From assembly GCA_965222535.1 (NCBI GenBank), contig OZ244957.1, positions 372,001 through 436,000 of the forward strand: a DNA stretch of 64,000 nucleotides, given 5' to 3'. The stretch comes from G965222535 sp965222535. Lineage in GTDB: Bacteria > Pseudomonadota > Gammaproteobacteria > HK1. The position numbers and the translations under genes were made by a program. Positions 34,799 to 43,540 of the stretch are shown piece by piece (the stretch's first letter is position 1; every line of letters starts with the position of its first letter). The notes under the pieces were generated by a model. It worked only from the letters and a program-made list of their open reading frames with translations. It made no database searches and had not been told where the DNA came from.

Positions 34799-35650
34799 TT
34801 ATCGGGGCGACACGCCGCGCAGGCGCTCGGTACGGCGGCGCAGTAATTCAACCGTGAGCAGCAGCAGGATTGAGAGCGCGACCAAGATCGTCGCAACCGC
34901 CAGAATCGTCGGGCTGATTTGCTCGCGCAGCCCGGTGAACATCTGCCACGGTAACGTCTTTTGTCCCGCGGAACCGACAAACAGCACCACCACGACCTCA
35001 TCAAAAGAAGTGATAAACGCAAACAGGCCGCCGGAAATTACACCGGGCAGGATCAGCGGCATTTGTACCTTGAAAAACGTGCGCAGCGGCCCAGCACCTA
35101 GGCTTGCTGAGGCCCGCGTCAGGCTTTTATCAAAACCAACCAAGGTTGCCGTAACGGTAATGATAACGAACGGGATGCCCAGCGCGGCATGGGCTAAGAC
35201 AACCCCGATGTACTGGCCTTGCAGTCCAATACGTGAGTAAAAGAAATACATTCCCGCAGCGGAAATAATCAACGGCACGATCATCGGCGAAATCAGGATC
35301 GCCATGATCGTACCGCGAAATGGAACGTGCGGCTGGCTAAGGCCGATCGCCGCCAAGGTACCTAGGCTGACCGATATCAGAGTAGCGACTGGAGCGATTC
35401 GAAAGGAGTTTTTGATGGCATTCTGCCAATCGGAATTGGTGAAGAAATCAGCGTAATGTTTGAGCGAGAAACCCGCCGGATCGAGGCGCAGCATCTCCGG
35501 CGTGAAAGTAAAAAAATCCTGAGCGTTGAAAGATAACGGGATGATGACCACAATCGGGGCGATCAGGAAGAAGAAAACCAAACCGCAGAGGATGCGTAGC
35601 GCGTAATACCAGATGCGCTGCGTGGTTGTGGTATAAATCGGTAAGGTCAT
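34799..35650 (-). CDS. ABC transporter permease, PotC/PotI type
   Basis: 283 residues with six predicted membrane helices and the EAA-type cytoplasmic loop (ASASLGAGPLRTFFKVQMPLI). It belongs to the spermidine/putrescine-type (PotC/PotI) permease group. The ATG at 35650 was preferred to the TTG upstream. It pairs with the permease at 35699 to form the channel. The substrate may be a polyamine or another cationic or guanidino compound; next to creatinase, creatine is a candidate. Confidence 0.9.
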   Translation of the reverse strand: MTLPIYTTTTQRIWYYALRILCGLVFFFLIAPIVVIIPLSFNAQDFFTFTPEMLRLDPAGFSLKHYADFFTNSDWQNAIKNSFRIAPVATLISVSLGTLAAIGLSQPHVPFRGTIMAILISPMIVPLIISAAGMYFFYSRIGLQGQYIGVVLAHAALGIPFVIITVTATLVGFDKSLTRASASLGAGPLRTFFKVQMPLILPGVISGGLFAFITSFDEVVVVLFVGSAGQKTLPWQMFTGLREQISPTILAVATILVALSILLLLTVELLRRRTERLRGVSPR

Positions 35651-35698
35651 GGTGAGACAAAGCAATCAAGAAAGTTCCGCGAAAGGCACTGGAATTGA

Positions 35699-37045
35699 TC
35701 AGCCCAGTTTGACATTGTCGATGCCAACGAGCTTGTCATAGACGATATACAGGATCAATACAGCACCCAGCAAAAGCGTGCCAAGTGCTGCGCCAAGCCC
35801 CCAATTCAAAGAGCTGGAGATATGATAGGCGATGCGGTTTGAGATGAAAGTGCCGTTGGTGCCACCGACAATCTCAGGGGTAATGTAGTAGCCAATCGAG
35901 AGAATAAAGACGAGCACTACCCCGGCCCCAATACCAGGGATCGATTGCGGGAAATAGACGCGCCAAAAAGCCGTCCAGTCGGTCGCTCCCAGAGATTTTG
36001 CAGCACGCACATAGACCAGTGGGATGGTACGCATCACCGAGTACAACGGTAAGATCATAAAGGGCAGCAGGATATGAGTCATCGCCACGATGGTGCCGAA
36101 CTGGTTATTGATCAATTGCAGCCGGTCCAGATCATCAACCAAGCCGACCGCCACTAGGATGTCATTGATAACGCTCTCTTGCTGTAATAACACCTTCCAT
36201 GCCGAGGTGCGCACCAACAGCGAAGTCCAGAATGGCAATAGCACTAGGATCAGCAGTAGGTTGGCTTGCCTCATCGGTAAACTGGACAGCAACCAAGCAA
36301 TCGGGTAACCCATCAACAGACACAGCAGGGTAATGCTCATGCTCATGAAAAAAGTGCGCTTGAACAGGAGGACATAGATCTGCTCGTCTTCTCCGCGTGA
36401 AGTGATGCCATCGCTGGTTTTCTTCAGATCCACCGCATTCAGGAAATAGCCGTCGGTATAGCGTGGCGAAAACGTCTTGAGCAATCGCCAGAATTCGGAG
36501 GAGCCCCAGTTCTTATCAATCGCGATAAACTTTTCTTTATAAGGGCCGCCTTGGGTCAGATCCCAGTGCTTAATCTTACGTCCCGATTTGCGAAACAGGG
36601 AAGCAACGCCGGTTTTCTCGTAATTGAGACGCGACCCGAGGCGCGTGTGTTGTTTTGCTTTGATCGCTTCTTTCAGATCGGCTGCGAGTGCGCTAAACAC
36701 CGCCTCGTCGGGGACCGGCTGGTTTTTACTGTCCCAGCTTTGCAAGGCAAGGACAGTGCGCGGCAGGGTGTCGGCAACGATCTGATTCTCGACCGAGCGA
36801 AACAGCATATCAATAATGGGAAAAACAAAGCTCGCCAAGATAAACAGCAGCAGCGGTGCGATTAATAACAAGGCACGCAGCTTCTGTTGCCTCAGCGAGC
36901 GTTCTAGGCGGGTTTTGAGAGGCGTTCCATCGGCAGCCAAAATAATGGTATCGGATGGATTTACATTCGCATTCAACGAAAAGCCGCTCCCTTTGTCAAT
37001 AAAATGTGCGCGCTCACCCCGACTGGCGGAGGGGATGAACAACAC
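35699..37045 (-). CDS. ABC transporter permease, PotB/PotH type, with long N-terminal insert
   Basis: 448 residues from GTG. The C-terminal 230 residues are a standard PotB/PotH permease with the EAA loop AAKSLGATDWTAFWRVYFPQS. Between the first membrane helix (about 58-80) and the second there is a periplasmic stretch of some 150 residues, longer than in E. coli PotB. A TTG at 36976, preceded by AAGGGAG about 11 bases upstream, is an alternative start. The stop is 48 bp before the PotC-like start. Confidence 0.87.
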   Translation of the reverse strand: MLFIPSASRGERAHFIDKGSGFSLNANVNPSDTIILAADGTPLKTRLERSLRQQKLRALLLIAPLLLFILASFVFPIIDMLFRSVENQIVADTLPRTVLALQSWDSKNQPVPDEAVFSALAADLKEAIKAKQHTRLGSRLNYEKTGVASLFRKSGRKIKHWDLTQGGPYKEKFIAIDKNWGSSEFWRLLKTFSPRYTDGYFLNAVDLKKTSDGITSRGEDEQIYVLLFKRTFFMSMSITLLCLLMGYPIAWLLSSLPMRQANLLLILVLLPFWTSLLVRTSAWKVLLQQESVINDILVAVGLVDDLDRLQLINNQFGTIVAMTHILLPFMILPLYSVMRTIPLVYVRAAKSLGATDWTAFWRVYFPQSIPGIGAGVVLVFILSIGYYITPEIVGGTNGTFISNRIAYHISSSLNWGLGAALGTLLLGAVLILYIVYDKLVGIDNVKLG

Positions 37046-37168
37046 AGCGCTTCAACATCAAGCAGCGCCGGCAGCCGATTTTTCTGATAGCCCGCTGCCA
37101 TGCCGCACCTGATAATCGGCTCGCTGCTGCATACCTCAACAACTGCATCAGCAAGCGCTTACAACATA

Positions 37169-37237
37169 GCGATCATAGAAAGCGACTGCTCTGGCCCACC
37201 ACAGCACGCGGACCAAGAGCAGCGCCTTCTATGTCGC
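37169..37237. promoter_or_regulatory. Intercistronic stem-loop between binding-protein and permease genes
   Basis: GCGA-CATAGAA and TTCTATG-TCGC, with the inner arms GCGACTGCTCTGG and CCAAGAGCAGCGC, form a stem of about 20 bp with few mismatches. It lies in the 227-bp gap between the binding-protein stop (37273) and the permease. It is unrelated to family H. Such hairpins stabilise or attenuate mRNA so that the binding protein exceeds the permeases (as at malE-malF); that role is inferred. Confidence 0.7.
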
Positions 37238-37272
37238 CCTATTCATGCCACAGTACTGCTTTTATAGGGTAA

Positions 37273-38373
37273 TTACTGCGCTAGCCATGCTTGGAATTTA
37301 GCATCTAGGTCATCGCGGTAATCAGCCCACCACGCATAGTTATAGAGAAAAGTATTCTTGGCGTTATTCGGATCGGTTGGCATATGCGGTGCCATCTCGA
37401 TCCCTAAGGTCGCATGCTTGCCAACCAGCGGCGCGGATGAAGCCCGCGCTGGGCCGTAGGAGATGTACTTCGCTTGATCCGCAAGGCGCTGCGTGTCCGT
37501 GGCGAAATAAACGTAATCCAGAGCACGCTGTTGGCGTTTGTACGGCAGGCCGGCCGGTATAATCCAGCCATCCAGATCAAACACCTGCGCATCCCAGAGC
37601 ATCTTTACCGGCTGCTTTTGCTCTTCGATCAAGGCAAACAGACGACCATTATAGGTCGAACCCATTACGATCTCGCCATCGGCCAGAAGCTGTGGGGTAT
37701 CGGCACCAGCCGACCACCAGATGACCTTATCCTTGATGGTACCCAGCTTGTTCAGCGCACGGCGCTGGCCTGCTTCTGTTTCCAATACATTGTAGACGTC
37801 TTCCTTGGCCACCCCATCGCACAGCAACGCCCATTCAACGTTGTTGATGGGACGCTTCTCAAGACTGCGCTTGCCCGGAAATGCTTCTAGGTCAAAGACG
37901 TCACAAATATCATCCGGCTCGCGCCCACCCCATTCCGCGACATTGGTACGGTAGCCGAAAGTAGTGGAATAAACGATCTGCGGGATAAAGCACTCATTAA
38001 CCCTCAAATCGCCAAAATCTTCGGATGCAGAAGCGCCGTTGGGGGCCGCCGCTAGTTGGGAATCCGCATCGATTTCTATTGCCAGACCCTCATCGCAAAG
38101 GCGGATGGCGTCAGCAGCAACGACGTCAACCACATCCCAAGTGACGTTGCCCGCCTCGCTCATCGCCCTTAGTTTTGCGACAGCCTCGGCTGAACTCTCA
38201 TCATTGATGATGCTCACCCCTGAGTTTCGCGCCATGTAGGGATTATGATACGCCAGTTGCTGTGACTTTGAGTAAGCACCGCCCCATGACACGATGGTTA
38301 TGTCCTCGGCGATGGCTGCACTGGCGATAGCGGTCGCCGCTACACCAACCAATGCGACAGATTTAAATTTCAT
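37273..38373 (-). CDS. Periplasmic binding protein of polyamine-type ABC transporter
   Basis: 366 residues. A signal peptide (MKFKSVALVGVAATAIASAAIAE) precedes ITIVSWGGAYSKSQQ, the start of the PotD-like (SBP_bac_2/8 type) fold. A strong SD (AAGGAGG) precedes the ATG. WWSAGADTPQLLADGEIVMGSTYNGR contains the ligand-lobe residues typical of putrescine/spermidine binders, but specificity cannot be read off. It is followed by the stem-loop at 37169. Confidence 0.88.
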   Translation of the reverse strand: MKFKSVALVGVAATAIASAAIAEDITIVSWGGAYSKSQQLAYHNPYMARNSGVSIINDESSAEAVAKLRAMSEAGNVTWDVVDVVAADAIRLCDEGLAIEIDADSQLAAAPNGASASEDFGDLRVNECFIPQIVYSTTFGYRTNVAEWGGREPDDICDVFDLEAFPGKRSLEKRPINNVEWALLCDGVAKEDVYNVLETEAGQRRALNKLGTIKDKVIWWSAGADTPQLLADGEIVMGSTYNGRLFALIEEQKQPVKMLWDAQVFDLDGWIIPAGLPYKRQQRALDYVYFATDTQRLADQAKYISYGPARASSAPLVGKHATLGIEMAPHMPTDPNNAKNTFLYNYAWWADYRDDLDAKFQAWLAQ

Positions 38374-38720
38374 CCTGATTATTCCTCCTTAGGTTTGACA
38401 TTAATGTCTGAGCACTGATCGAACAACATCTACAACTGAACGCCACGCCCCATCGGTGCTCAATAAATCGCTGTATTCCTGCATGTTTTGTATCCCTCGC
38501 TGCTCTTGCAGTTGCAGAAACGGCGTGAATGCAAAACCACTATCAGGAATCATGGCAGGCTAGTATAGCGGCTGGCGTGACTGTCTTTCAATCGGTTTAT
38601 GCAAGCAACTCCCAATGGATTGGAGGCGGGGCACAGGGGGTGCCCTGCTGGCACTGGCACTTCCATCATTACCGCCTATGCGGGAAGTAGTTCTGCGAGA
38701 ACCTCGGAAACCCTGAAATG
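38374..38720. other. Intergenic stretch upstream of the binding-protein gene
   Basis: No gene or regulatory motif is recognisable. A half copy of the hairpin repeat (GAGAACCTCGGAAACCCTG) ends it near 38718, and two repeats fill 38721-38869. The gap between potA-like and binding-protein genes totals 514 bp, so a separate promoter for the binding protein is possible. Confidence 0.5.
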
Positions 38721-38761
38721 AGCGCCTCGGAAACCCAGCTTCGCTAGTTTTTCGAGGTGCT
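38721..38761. repeat. Palindromic hairpin repeat (family H)
   Basis: AGCGCCTCGGAAACCCAGC pairs with GCTAGTTTTTCGAGGTGCT. Confidence 0.82.
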
Positions 38762-38766
38762 CTGCG

Positions 38767-38869
38767 GGGCTATCTATTGGGTAAATGATTATAAATCCTA
38801 AACTTGCGTTATAGGTGATCATGTCTATTCCCTCAACCCTCATCCCGTTGAGGCTTTTCGAGGTCATCC
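38767..38869 (+). repeat. Full-length dispersed repeat (family A)
   Basis: About 103 bp: GGGCTATCTATTGGGTAAAT, ATTATAAATCCTAAACTTGC, TCCCTCAACCCTCATCCCGT and the tail GAGGCTTTTCGAGGTCATCC. It aligns end to end with copies at 44671 and (reversed) 48701, which defines this version of the element. Confidence 0.82.
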
Positions 38870-38887
38870 AATGGGAGCGGGAGCTAC

Positions 38888-39967
38888 TCAGGCATCCAAT
38901 GCGCGGCAGTCCTCGGCATTCCAGCTGACGGTCGTTTTCTGGCCCACGCCAAGGATGCTGTGCCCAGCCGAATTGGGGATTTTGACGATGAATTTGTCAT
39001 TAGAGCCGATCAGCATACGGCAGCGAATGTGATCCCCAAGATAGATTAACTCCTCTACCAAAGCCTCGCACTTGTTGGTGAGATCGGCGCTGGTGCTGAC
39101 GCGCTCTGGTCGAATCGAGAGTGTCGTCTGACTACCGATATCACCGCAGTTGACGATTTTTGCGACGACCATCTGACCGTCCACCTCGACTTCCACCTCA
39201 TTGCCTGTTTTCGCTTTTATGGTACCAATGAACTTGTTGTTTTCACCGATGAACTGCGCAACGAAAGCGTTTTCTGGGCGTTCGTAGAGATCATCAGGGG
39301 AAGCGAGTTGCTGCACCCGACCGGCATCGAATACTGCGATGCGGTCTGACATCGTGAGCGCCTCTGACTGGTCATGGGTGACATACACCACGGTGACCCC
39401 GAGCTTTTCATGCAGATGCTTTATTTCATACTGCATGTGCTCGCGCAGTTGTTTATCCAAGGCACCCAGTGGCTCGTCCATCAGCACCAGTTGCGGCTCA
39501 AAAACCAGGCTGCGGGCGAGCGCGATACGTTGTTGCTGACCACCCGACAATTGCGCCGGCCGGCGCTTCGCAAAATCACCCATCTGCACCATTTCCAAGG
39601 TTTTCTTGATCCTCTGGGCGCGATCAGCTTTACTGACGTGGCGTACTTCCAGTGGAAATGACAGGTTTTCCTCGACAGTCATGTGAGGGAACAAGGCATA
39701 ATTCTGGAACACCATCCCGATATCGCGCTTGTGCGGGGCAATGTTGTTGATGGCATGTCCGCTGAGGCGGATATCGCCGTGGGTAGCAGTCTCAAAACCG
39801 GCCAGCATCATCAGGCAGGTCGTCTTGCCCGAGCCGGAAGGCCCCAGCATCGTCACGAACTCACCCTTACGGATACTGAGGTTCAGGTCCTTGACGACTA
39901 ACGAGGTACCGTCGTAACTCTTCTGAACGTTCTCGAATTCGACAAATACATCTTGAACGTTTTGCAT
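38888..39967 (-). CDS. potA: ABC transporter ATPase, PotA type
   Basis: 359 residues. Walker A GPSGSGKTT, Q-loop VFQNYALFPHM, signature LSGGQQQRIALARS and Walker B LVLMDEPLGALDK are complete. A C-terminal TOBE domain (SIRPERVST) is characteristic of PotA-like importers. It is first in the order potA-like, binding protein, two permeases, creatinase. The cox3 gene upstream ends 154 bp before it; no clear promoter was found in that spacer. Confidence 0.92.
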   Translation of the reverse strand: MQNVQDVFVEFENVQKSYDGTSLVVKDLNLSIRKGEFVTMLGPSGSGKTTCLMMLAGFETATHGDIRLSGHAINNIAPHKRDIGMVFQNYALFPHMTVEENLSFPLEVRHVSKADRAQRIKKTLEMVQMGDFAKRRPAQLSGGQQQRIALARSLVFEPQLVLMDEPLGALDKQLREHMQYEIKHLHEKLGVTVVYVTHDQSEALTMSDRIAVFDAGRVQQLASPDDLYERPENAFVAQFIGENNKFIGTIKAKTGNEVEVEVDGQMVVAKIVNCGDIGSQTTLSIRPERVSTSADLTNKCEALVEELIYLGDHIRCRMLIGSNDKFIVKIPNSAGHSILGVGQKTTVSWNAEDCRALDA

Positions 39968-40121
39968 AACGCTAACCCTTTTGATAGAGGGAGGGAGAGA
40001 AAGGGAGAAAAGGCAGGCAACTTTTTATTGTCGCTCAATGACAGGCAGGCAGCGATTGATGATCGCAATGTCTGTCCATCTGTTTTTATCGGTGTCTATC
40101 CGTACCCCTCTGTGGTTCCCA

Positions 40122-40988
40122 TCACAGCCAATAGACGAAGATAAAAAGGCCTAACCAAACAACATCGACAAAATGCCAGTACCACGCCGTGGCCTCAAAG
40201 TAGAAATGGCGTTGTGGCGTGAAATGACCACGCCACGAACGCAGCAGCACGATCAACAACATAATCGTGCCGATCGTGACATGCAGACCGTGGAAGCCAG
40301 TCAGCATGAAAAATGTTGCACCATAAATGCCGGTCGCCAAGGTCAGATTCATCTCGCCGTAAGCAGTGCCGAATTCGGTTACCTGAAAGACAAGGAACAG
40401 AAAACCCAATAGCACGGTTGCCAACAGCCAAGCGCACAATGAGGTGCGTTGCTGCCGTTTTAGCGCATGATGCGCTAGGGTTACGGTAACCCCGCTGGAT
40501 AACAAAACGATCGTATTCCAGAACGGTAGCCCAAAGGCCGGTATCGTGCGGTAGTCGCCACCTACTGACACAGGGCCGTTGGTTGGCCATTCGGCAACAT
40601 AATCAGGCCACAACCACGGGCCGGTCAGCGCGCCGCCGATGTCCTCGCCGCCTAACCACGGTACCGCGAGTTGCCTAGCGTAATACAAAGCGCCGAAAAA
40701 GGCACCGAAGAAAAACACTTCCGAGAGGATGAACCAGCCCATCCCCCAGCGAAACGACAAATTCACCTGATCGTTATAAGTGCCGCGTTCGCTTTCACCA
40801 ACCACGGTACCAAACCAGCCAAACATGACAAATACCAAGATGCACAAGCCAGCGATCATAATGATCGCGCTGCTGCCGTTCAGATAGATCGCAAAACCGC
40901 CCAAAAAGAGAAACAGGCCAATGCTGGCAATGATCGGCCAATGGCTACCGTCGGGAATATAGTAAGCGTCTTCGGTCGCTGTGGACAT
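40122..40988 (-). CDS. ctaE: Cytochrome c oxidase subunit III
   Basis: 288 residues with seven hydrophobic segments. Part of the aa3-type terminal oxidase in the inner membrane. WGMGWFILSEVFFFGAFFGALYYAR, GFHGLHVTIG and FEATAWYWHFVDVVWLGLF are diagnostic. Last gene of the cox cluster; a hairpin repeat lies between it and cox11. Confidence 0.97.
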   Translation of the reverse strand: MSTATEDAYYIPDGSHWPIIASIGLFLFLGGFAIYLNGSSAIIMIAGLCILVFVMFGWFGTVVGESERGTYNDQVNLSFRWGMGWFILSEVFFFGAFFGALYYARQLAVPWLGGEDIGGALTGPWLWPDYVAEWPTNGPVSVGGDYRTIPAFGLPFWNTIVLLSSGVTVTLAHHALKRQQRTSLCAWLLATVLLGFLFLVFQVTEFGTAYGEMNLTLATGIYGATFFMLTGFHGLHVTIGTIMLLIVLLRSWRGHFTPQRHFYFEATAWYWHFVDVVWLGLFIFVYWL

Positions 40989-41041
40989 GGGGTAGGTACC
41001 GAGTTATGCAATGATATGGGCGATGTTATCGACCACGATTA

Positions 41042-41084
41042 GGGCATCGCGAAAAATCAGCTTCGCTAACTTTTCGCGGTGCTC
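41042..41084. repeat. Palindromic hairpin repeat (family H) with compensatory change
   Basis: GGGCATCGCGAAAAATCAGC pairs with GCTAACTTTTCGCGGTGCTC. The consensus CCTCG/CGAGG has become TCGCG/CGCGG, so the stem is kept although both arms changed. It sits immediately after the cox11 stop (41086). Confidence 0.85.
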
Positions 41085-41085
41085 A

Positions 41086-41628
41086 TTATGAATTTTTAAA
41101 AAACGTGTACGCTAATGTGATGTGCTGCACGCTGCGCGGCAACTCATTGCTTAGCACGAAACTGACCGGCATGTTGCGTCCTTCATGCGGCTTGAAATTT
41201 TGCTCGGTGAAGCAAAAGCATTCCGTCTTATTGAAGTACAGCGAGGCCTGCGGCGGGGTTACCGCGGGTCTTGCAACCCCTGAGCTTGGGCGATCCGATA
41301 AGTTGCGCGCAAAATAACTGACTTCGTACACTTGCCCGGGGTGAACCGTCAGCGTGTCCACATTGGGACGAAACTCCCAAGCAAGCGCACTGCTGACATT
41401 GCCGAGGAAGCGCACCGTGATATTGCGTGAGGGGTCGACTGCGGCGCTCTGCGTGACGGTCGCAGCACTGACGACCCCGGTGCGACCACCCAAACCAGTG
41501 ATCTGGCACAGCACTTCATAAAGTGGCACCAAAGCATAACCAAAACCAAACATCGCGACCACAACAGCCATCAACAGCAGCCCACTGCGGCGGTTGGTGC
41601 TGTTGCGTTGATTAGTCAGCGTACTCAT
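41086..41628 (-). CDS. ctaG: Cytochrome c oxidase assembly protein CtaG/Cox11
   Basis: 180 residues. A single N-terminal membrane helix and a periplasmic copper-binding domain with NKTECFCFTEQ (the CFCF copper motif). It delivers copper to CuB of subunit I. PLYEVLCQITG is also conserved. It begins 3 bp after the small ORF stop. Confidence 0.96.
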   Translation of the reverse strand: MSTLTNQRNSTNRRSGLLLMAVVVAMFGFGYALVPLYEVLCQITGLGGRTGVVSAATVTQSAAVDPSRNITVRFLGNVSSALAWEFRPNVDTLTVHPGQVYEVSYFARNLSDRPSSGVARPAVTPPQASLYFNKTECFCFTEQNFKPHEGRNMPVSFVLSNELPRSVQHITLAYTFFKNS

Positions 41629-41631
41629 TTA

Positions 41632-41712
41632 TTATGGCATCAGCAACAACGTTGCGGCATAAAAACAAATGGCGATGATAAGCAGCAACAGAGCGGTACA
41701 GGTGTTGGTCAT
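41632..41712 (-). CDS. 26-residue membrane micro-ORF in the cox operon
   Basis: Starts at ATG (41712-41710) with GGAAG five bases upstream and ends in two consecutive stops (TAA TAA) directly before the cox11 ATG. The product MTNTCTALLLLIIAICFYAA is the first 20 residues of 26 and is one hydrophobic helix. It occupies the position between ctaD and ctaG where proteobacteria often encode a small oxidase assembly or accessory membrane protein. The position and SD support a real gene; function is inferred from place only. Confidence 0.6.
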   Translation of the reverse strand: MTNTCTALLLLIIAICFYAATLLLMP

Positions 41713-41779
41713 CGTGCTTCCAAGTCATCCCTCATGGCGCTCTTAAAACAGCGCTGCCAACCGCACGGCGCTGTCGGGC

Positions 41780-43402
41780 TCAACCATGGGCATTGTGCTC
41801 AGTAACCAGCGGCGGCTCACTGAAACTGTGGTACGGCGGTGGCGACGGCAACGTCCATTCAAGCCCGACAGCGCCCTCCCATACTGTATCGGTGACCGCT
41901 GCACCTTGGCGAATCGTTTTCCAGATGATATACGGCAGCAACAACTGTGATACGCCGAAGACAAACCCACCAATGCTGGAGACCATGTTCCAGTCGGCAA
42001 ACTGTACCGCGTAATCCGGAATGCGCCGCGGCATCCCCGCAAGACCGAGAAAGTGCTGCGGGAAGAACAATACATTGACCGAAATGGCCGATAGCCAGAA
42101 GTGGATCTGACCCAGCTTCTCATCGTACATGCGCCCGGTCCACTTCGGCAGCCAGTAATACACACCGGCGATGATGGCGAACACCGATCCGGTAACCAGC
42201 ACATAGTGGAAATGCGCCACGACAAAATACGTATCGTGGTACTGGAAATCAGCCGGGGTGATAGCCAACATCAGGCCCGAGAAACCACCGATGGTGAACA
42301 GGATAATAAACGACAGCGCCCACAGCATCGGGGTTTCGAAAGTCATTGCGCCGCGCCACATGGTCGCAATCCAGTTGAACACCTTAACCCCGGTGGGTAC
42401 CGCGATGACCATCGTGGTGTACATAAAGAACAGCTCGCCAGACAGCGGCATGCCGACGGTGAACATATGATGCGCCCAAACAATGAACGAGATAAACGCG
42501 ATTGACGCCGTGGCATAGACCATCGATTCGTAGCCAAACAAAGGCTTGCGGCAAAACGTCGGCAGGATCGCCGAGACGATACCAAACGCCGGCAGGATCA
42601 TGATGTACACCTCGGGATGACCAAAGAACCAGAAAATGTGCTGGAACATCACCGGATCCCCGCCCCCGGCGGGATTAAAGAAGGACGTATCAAAGAAGCG
42701 ATCGGTCAACAGCATCGTCACCGCGCCAGCCAACACCGGCATCGCAGCGATCAGCAAAAATGCAGTGATCAACCACGTCCAGACGAACAACGGCATGCGC
42801 AGCAGCGTCATCCCTGGAGCACGCATGTTGAGAATCGTTACGATCACGTTGATCGCGCCCATGATCGATGAAATCCCCATCATGTGCACGGCAAACACCA
42901 AGAACGCAACATTTGCGCCACCTTGCAACACTAACGGGGGGTACATTGTCCAGCCGCCGGCCGGCGCCCCGCCTTCCATAAAGAAGGTGCTTAGCAGTAG
43001 CGTGAAAGCAAATGGCAGGATCCAGAAGCTCCAGTTATTGAGGCGCGGCAGAGCCATATCCGGCGCGCCAACCTGGATCGGCACTAGCCAGTTGGCGAAG
43101 CCGACAAAACCTGGCATCACCGCGCCAAAAATCATGATCAGCGCATGCATCGTGGTGAATTGATTGAAGGTGCCTGGATCAAGCCACTGCAAGCCGGGGG
43201 TGAACAATTCCAAGCGAATGCCCATCGCGAGCGCGCCGCCAACAAAGAACATCAAAAGAGAAAACAGCAGATACAGCGTACCGATGTCCTTATGGTTGGT
43301 CGTGAAGACCCAGCGCAATAACCCTGGGCGAGGCCCATGCGGGTCGTAGTGGCCGTAACCGTATGCGGCGGGAGCAACGGCGGCGGTATCGGTAGAACTC
43401 AT
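41780..43402 (-). CDS. ctaD: Cytochrome c oxidase subunit I
   Basis: 540 residues, 12 membrane helices. It holds heme a, heme a3 and CuB. Seen: HALIMIFGAVMPGFVGFANW (heme a ligand region), WFFGHPEVYIMILPAFG (His-Tyr crosslink), the IVWAHHMFTVG and PTGVKVFNWIATMW motifs, and FVVAHFHYVL near the end. The HPEVY and YESM features place it in the A-type heme-copper family. Confidence 0.98.
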   Translation of the reverse strand: MSSTDTAAVAPAAYGYGHYDPHGPRPGLLRWVFTTNHKDIGTLYLLFSLLMFFVGGALAMGIRLELFTPGLQWLDPGTFNQFTTMHALIMIFGAVMPGFVGFANWLVPIQVGAPDMALPRLNNWSFWILPFAFTLLLSTFFMEGGAPAGGWTMYPPLVLQGGANVAFLVFAVHMMGISSIMGAINVIVTILNMRAPGMTLLRMPLFVWTWLITAFLLIAAMPVLAGAVTMLLTDRFFDTSFFNPAGGGDPVMFQHIFWFFGHPEVYIMILPAFGIVSAILPTFCRKPLFGYESMVYATASIAFISFIVWAHHMFTVGMPLSGELFFMYTTMVIAVPTGVKVFNWIATMWRGAMTFETPMLWALSFIILFTIGGFSGLMLAITPADFQYHDTYFVVAHFHYVLVTGSVFAIIAGVYYWLPKWTGRMYDEKLGQIHFWLSAISVNVLFFPQHFLGLAGMPRRIPDYAVQFADWNMVSSIGGFVFGVSQLLLPYIIWKTIRQGAAVTDTVWEGAVGLEWTLPSPPPYHSFSEPPLVTEHNAHG

Positions 43403-43540
43403 CTCTGATCACTCCCCTGTATGGCTTTCATGGTCGTTAAGCAGCGGATTGGCTGTGTCTTGCGGGCTGCATGAAGGGTGTTAGGTTGCGGCATGAGGAT
43501 AGGGCACGGTTGGCGGTGCCACGGGTTTATAACCCAAGCA

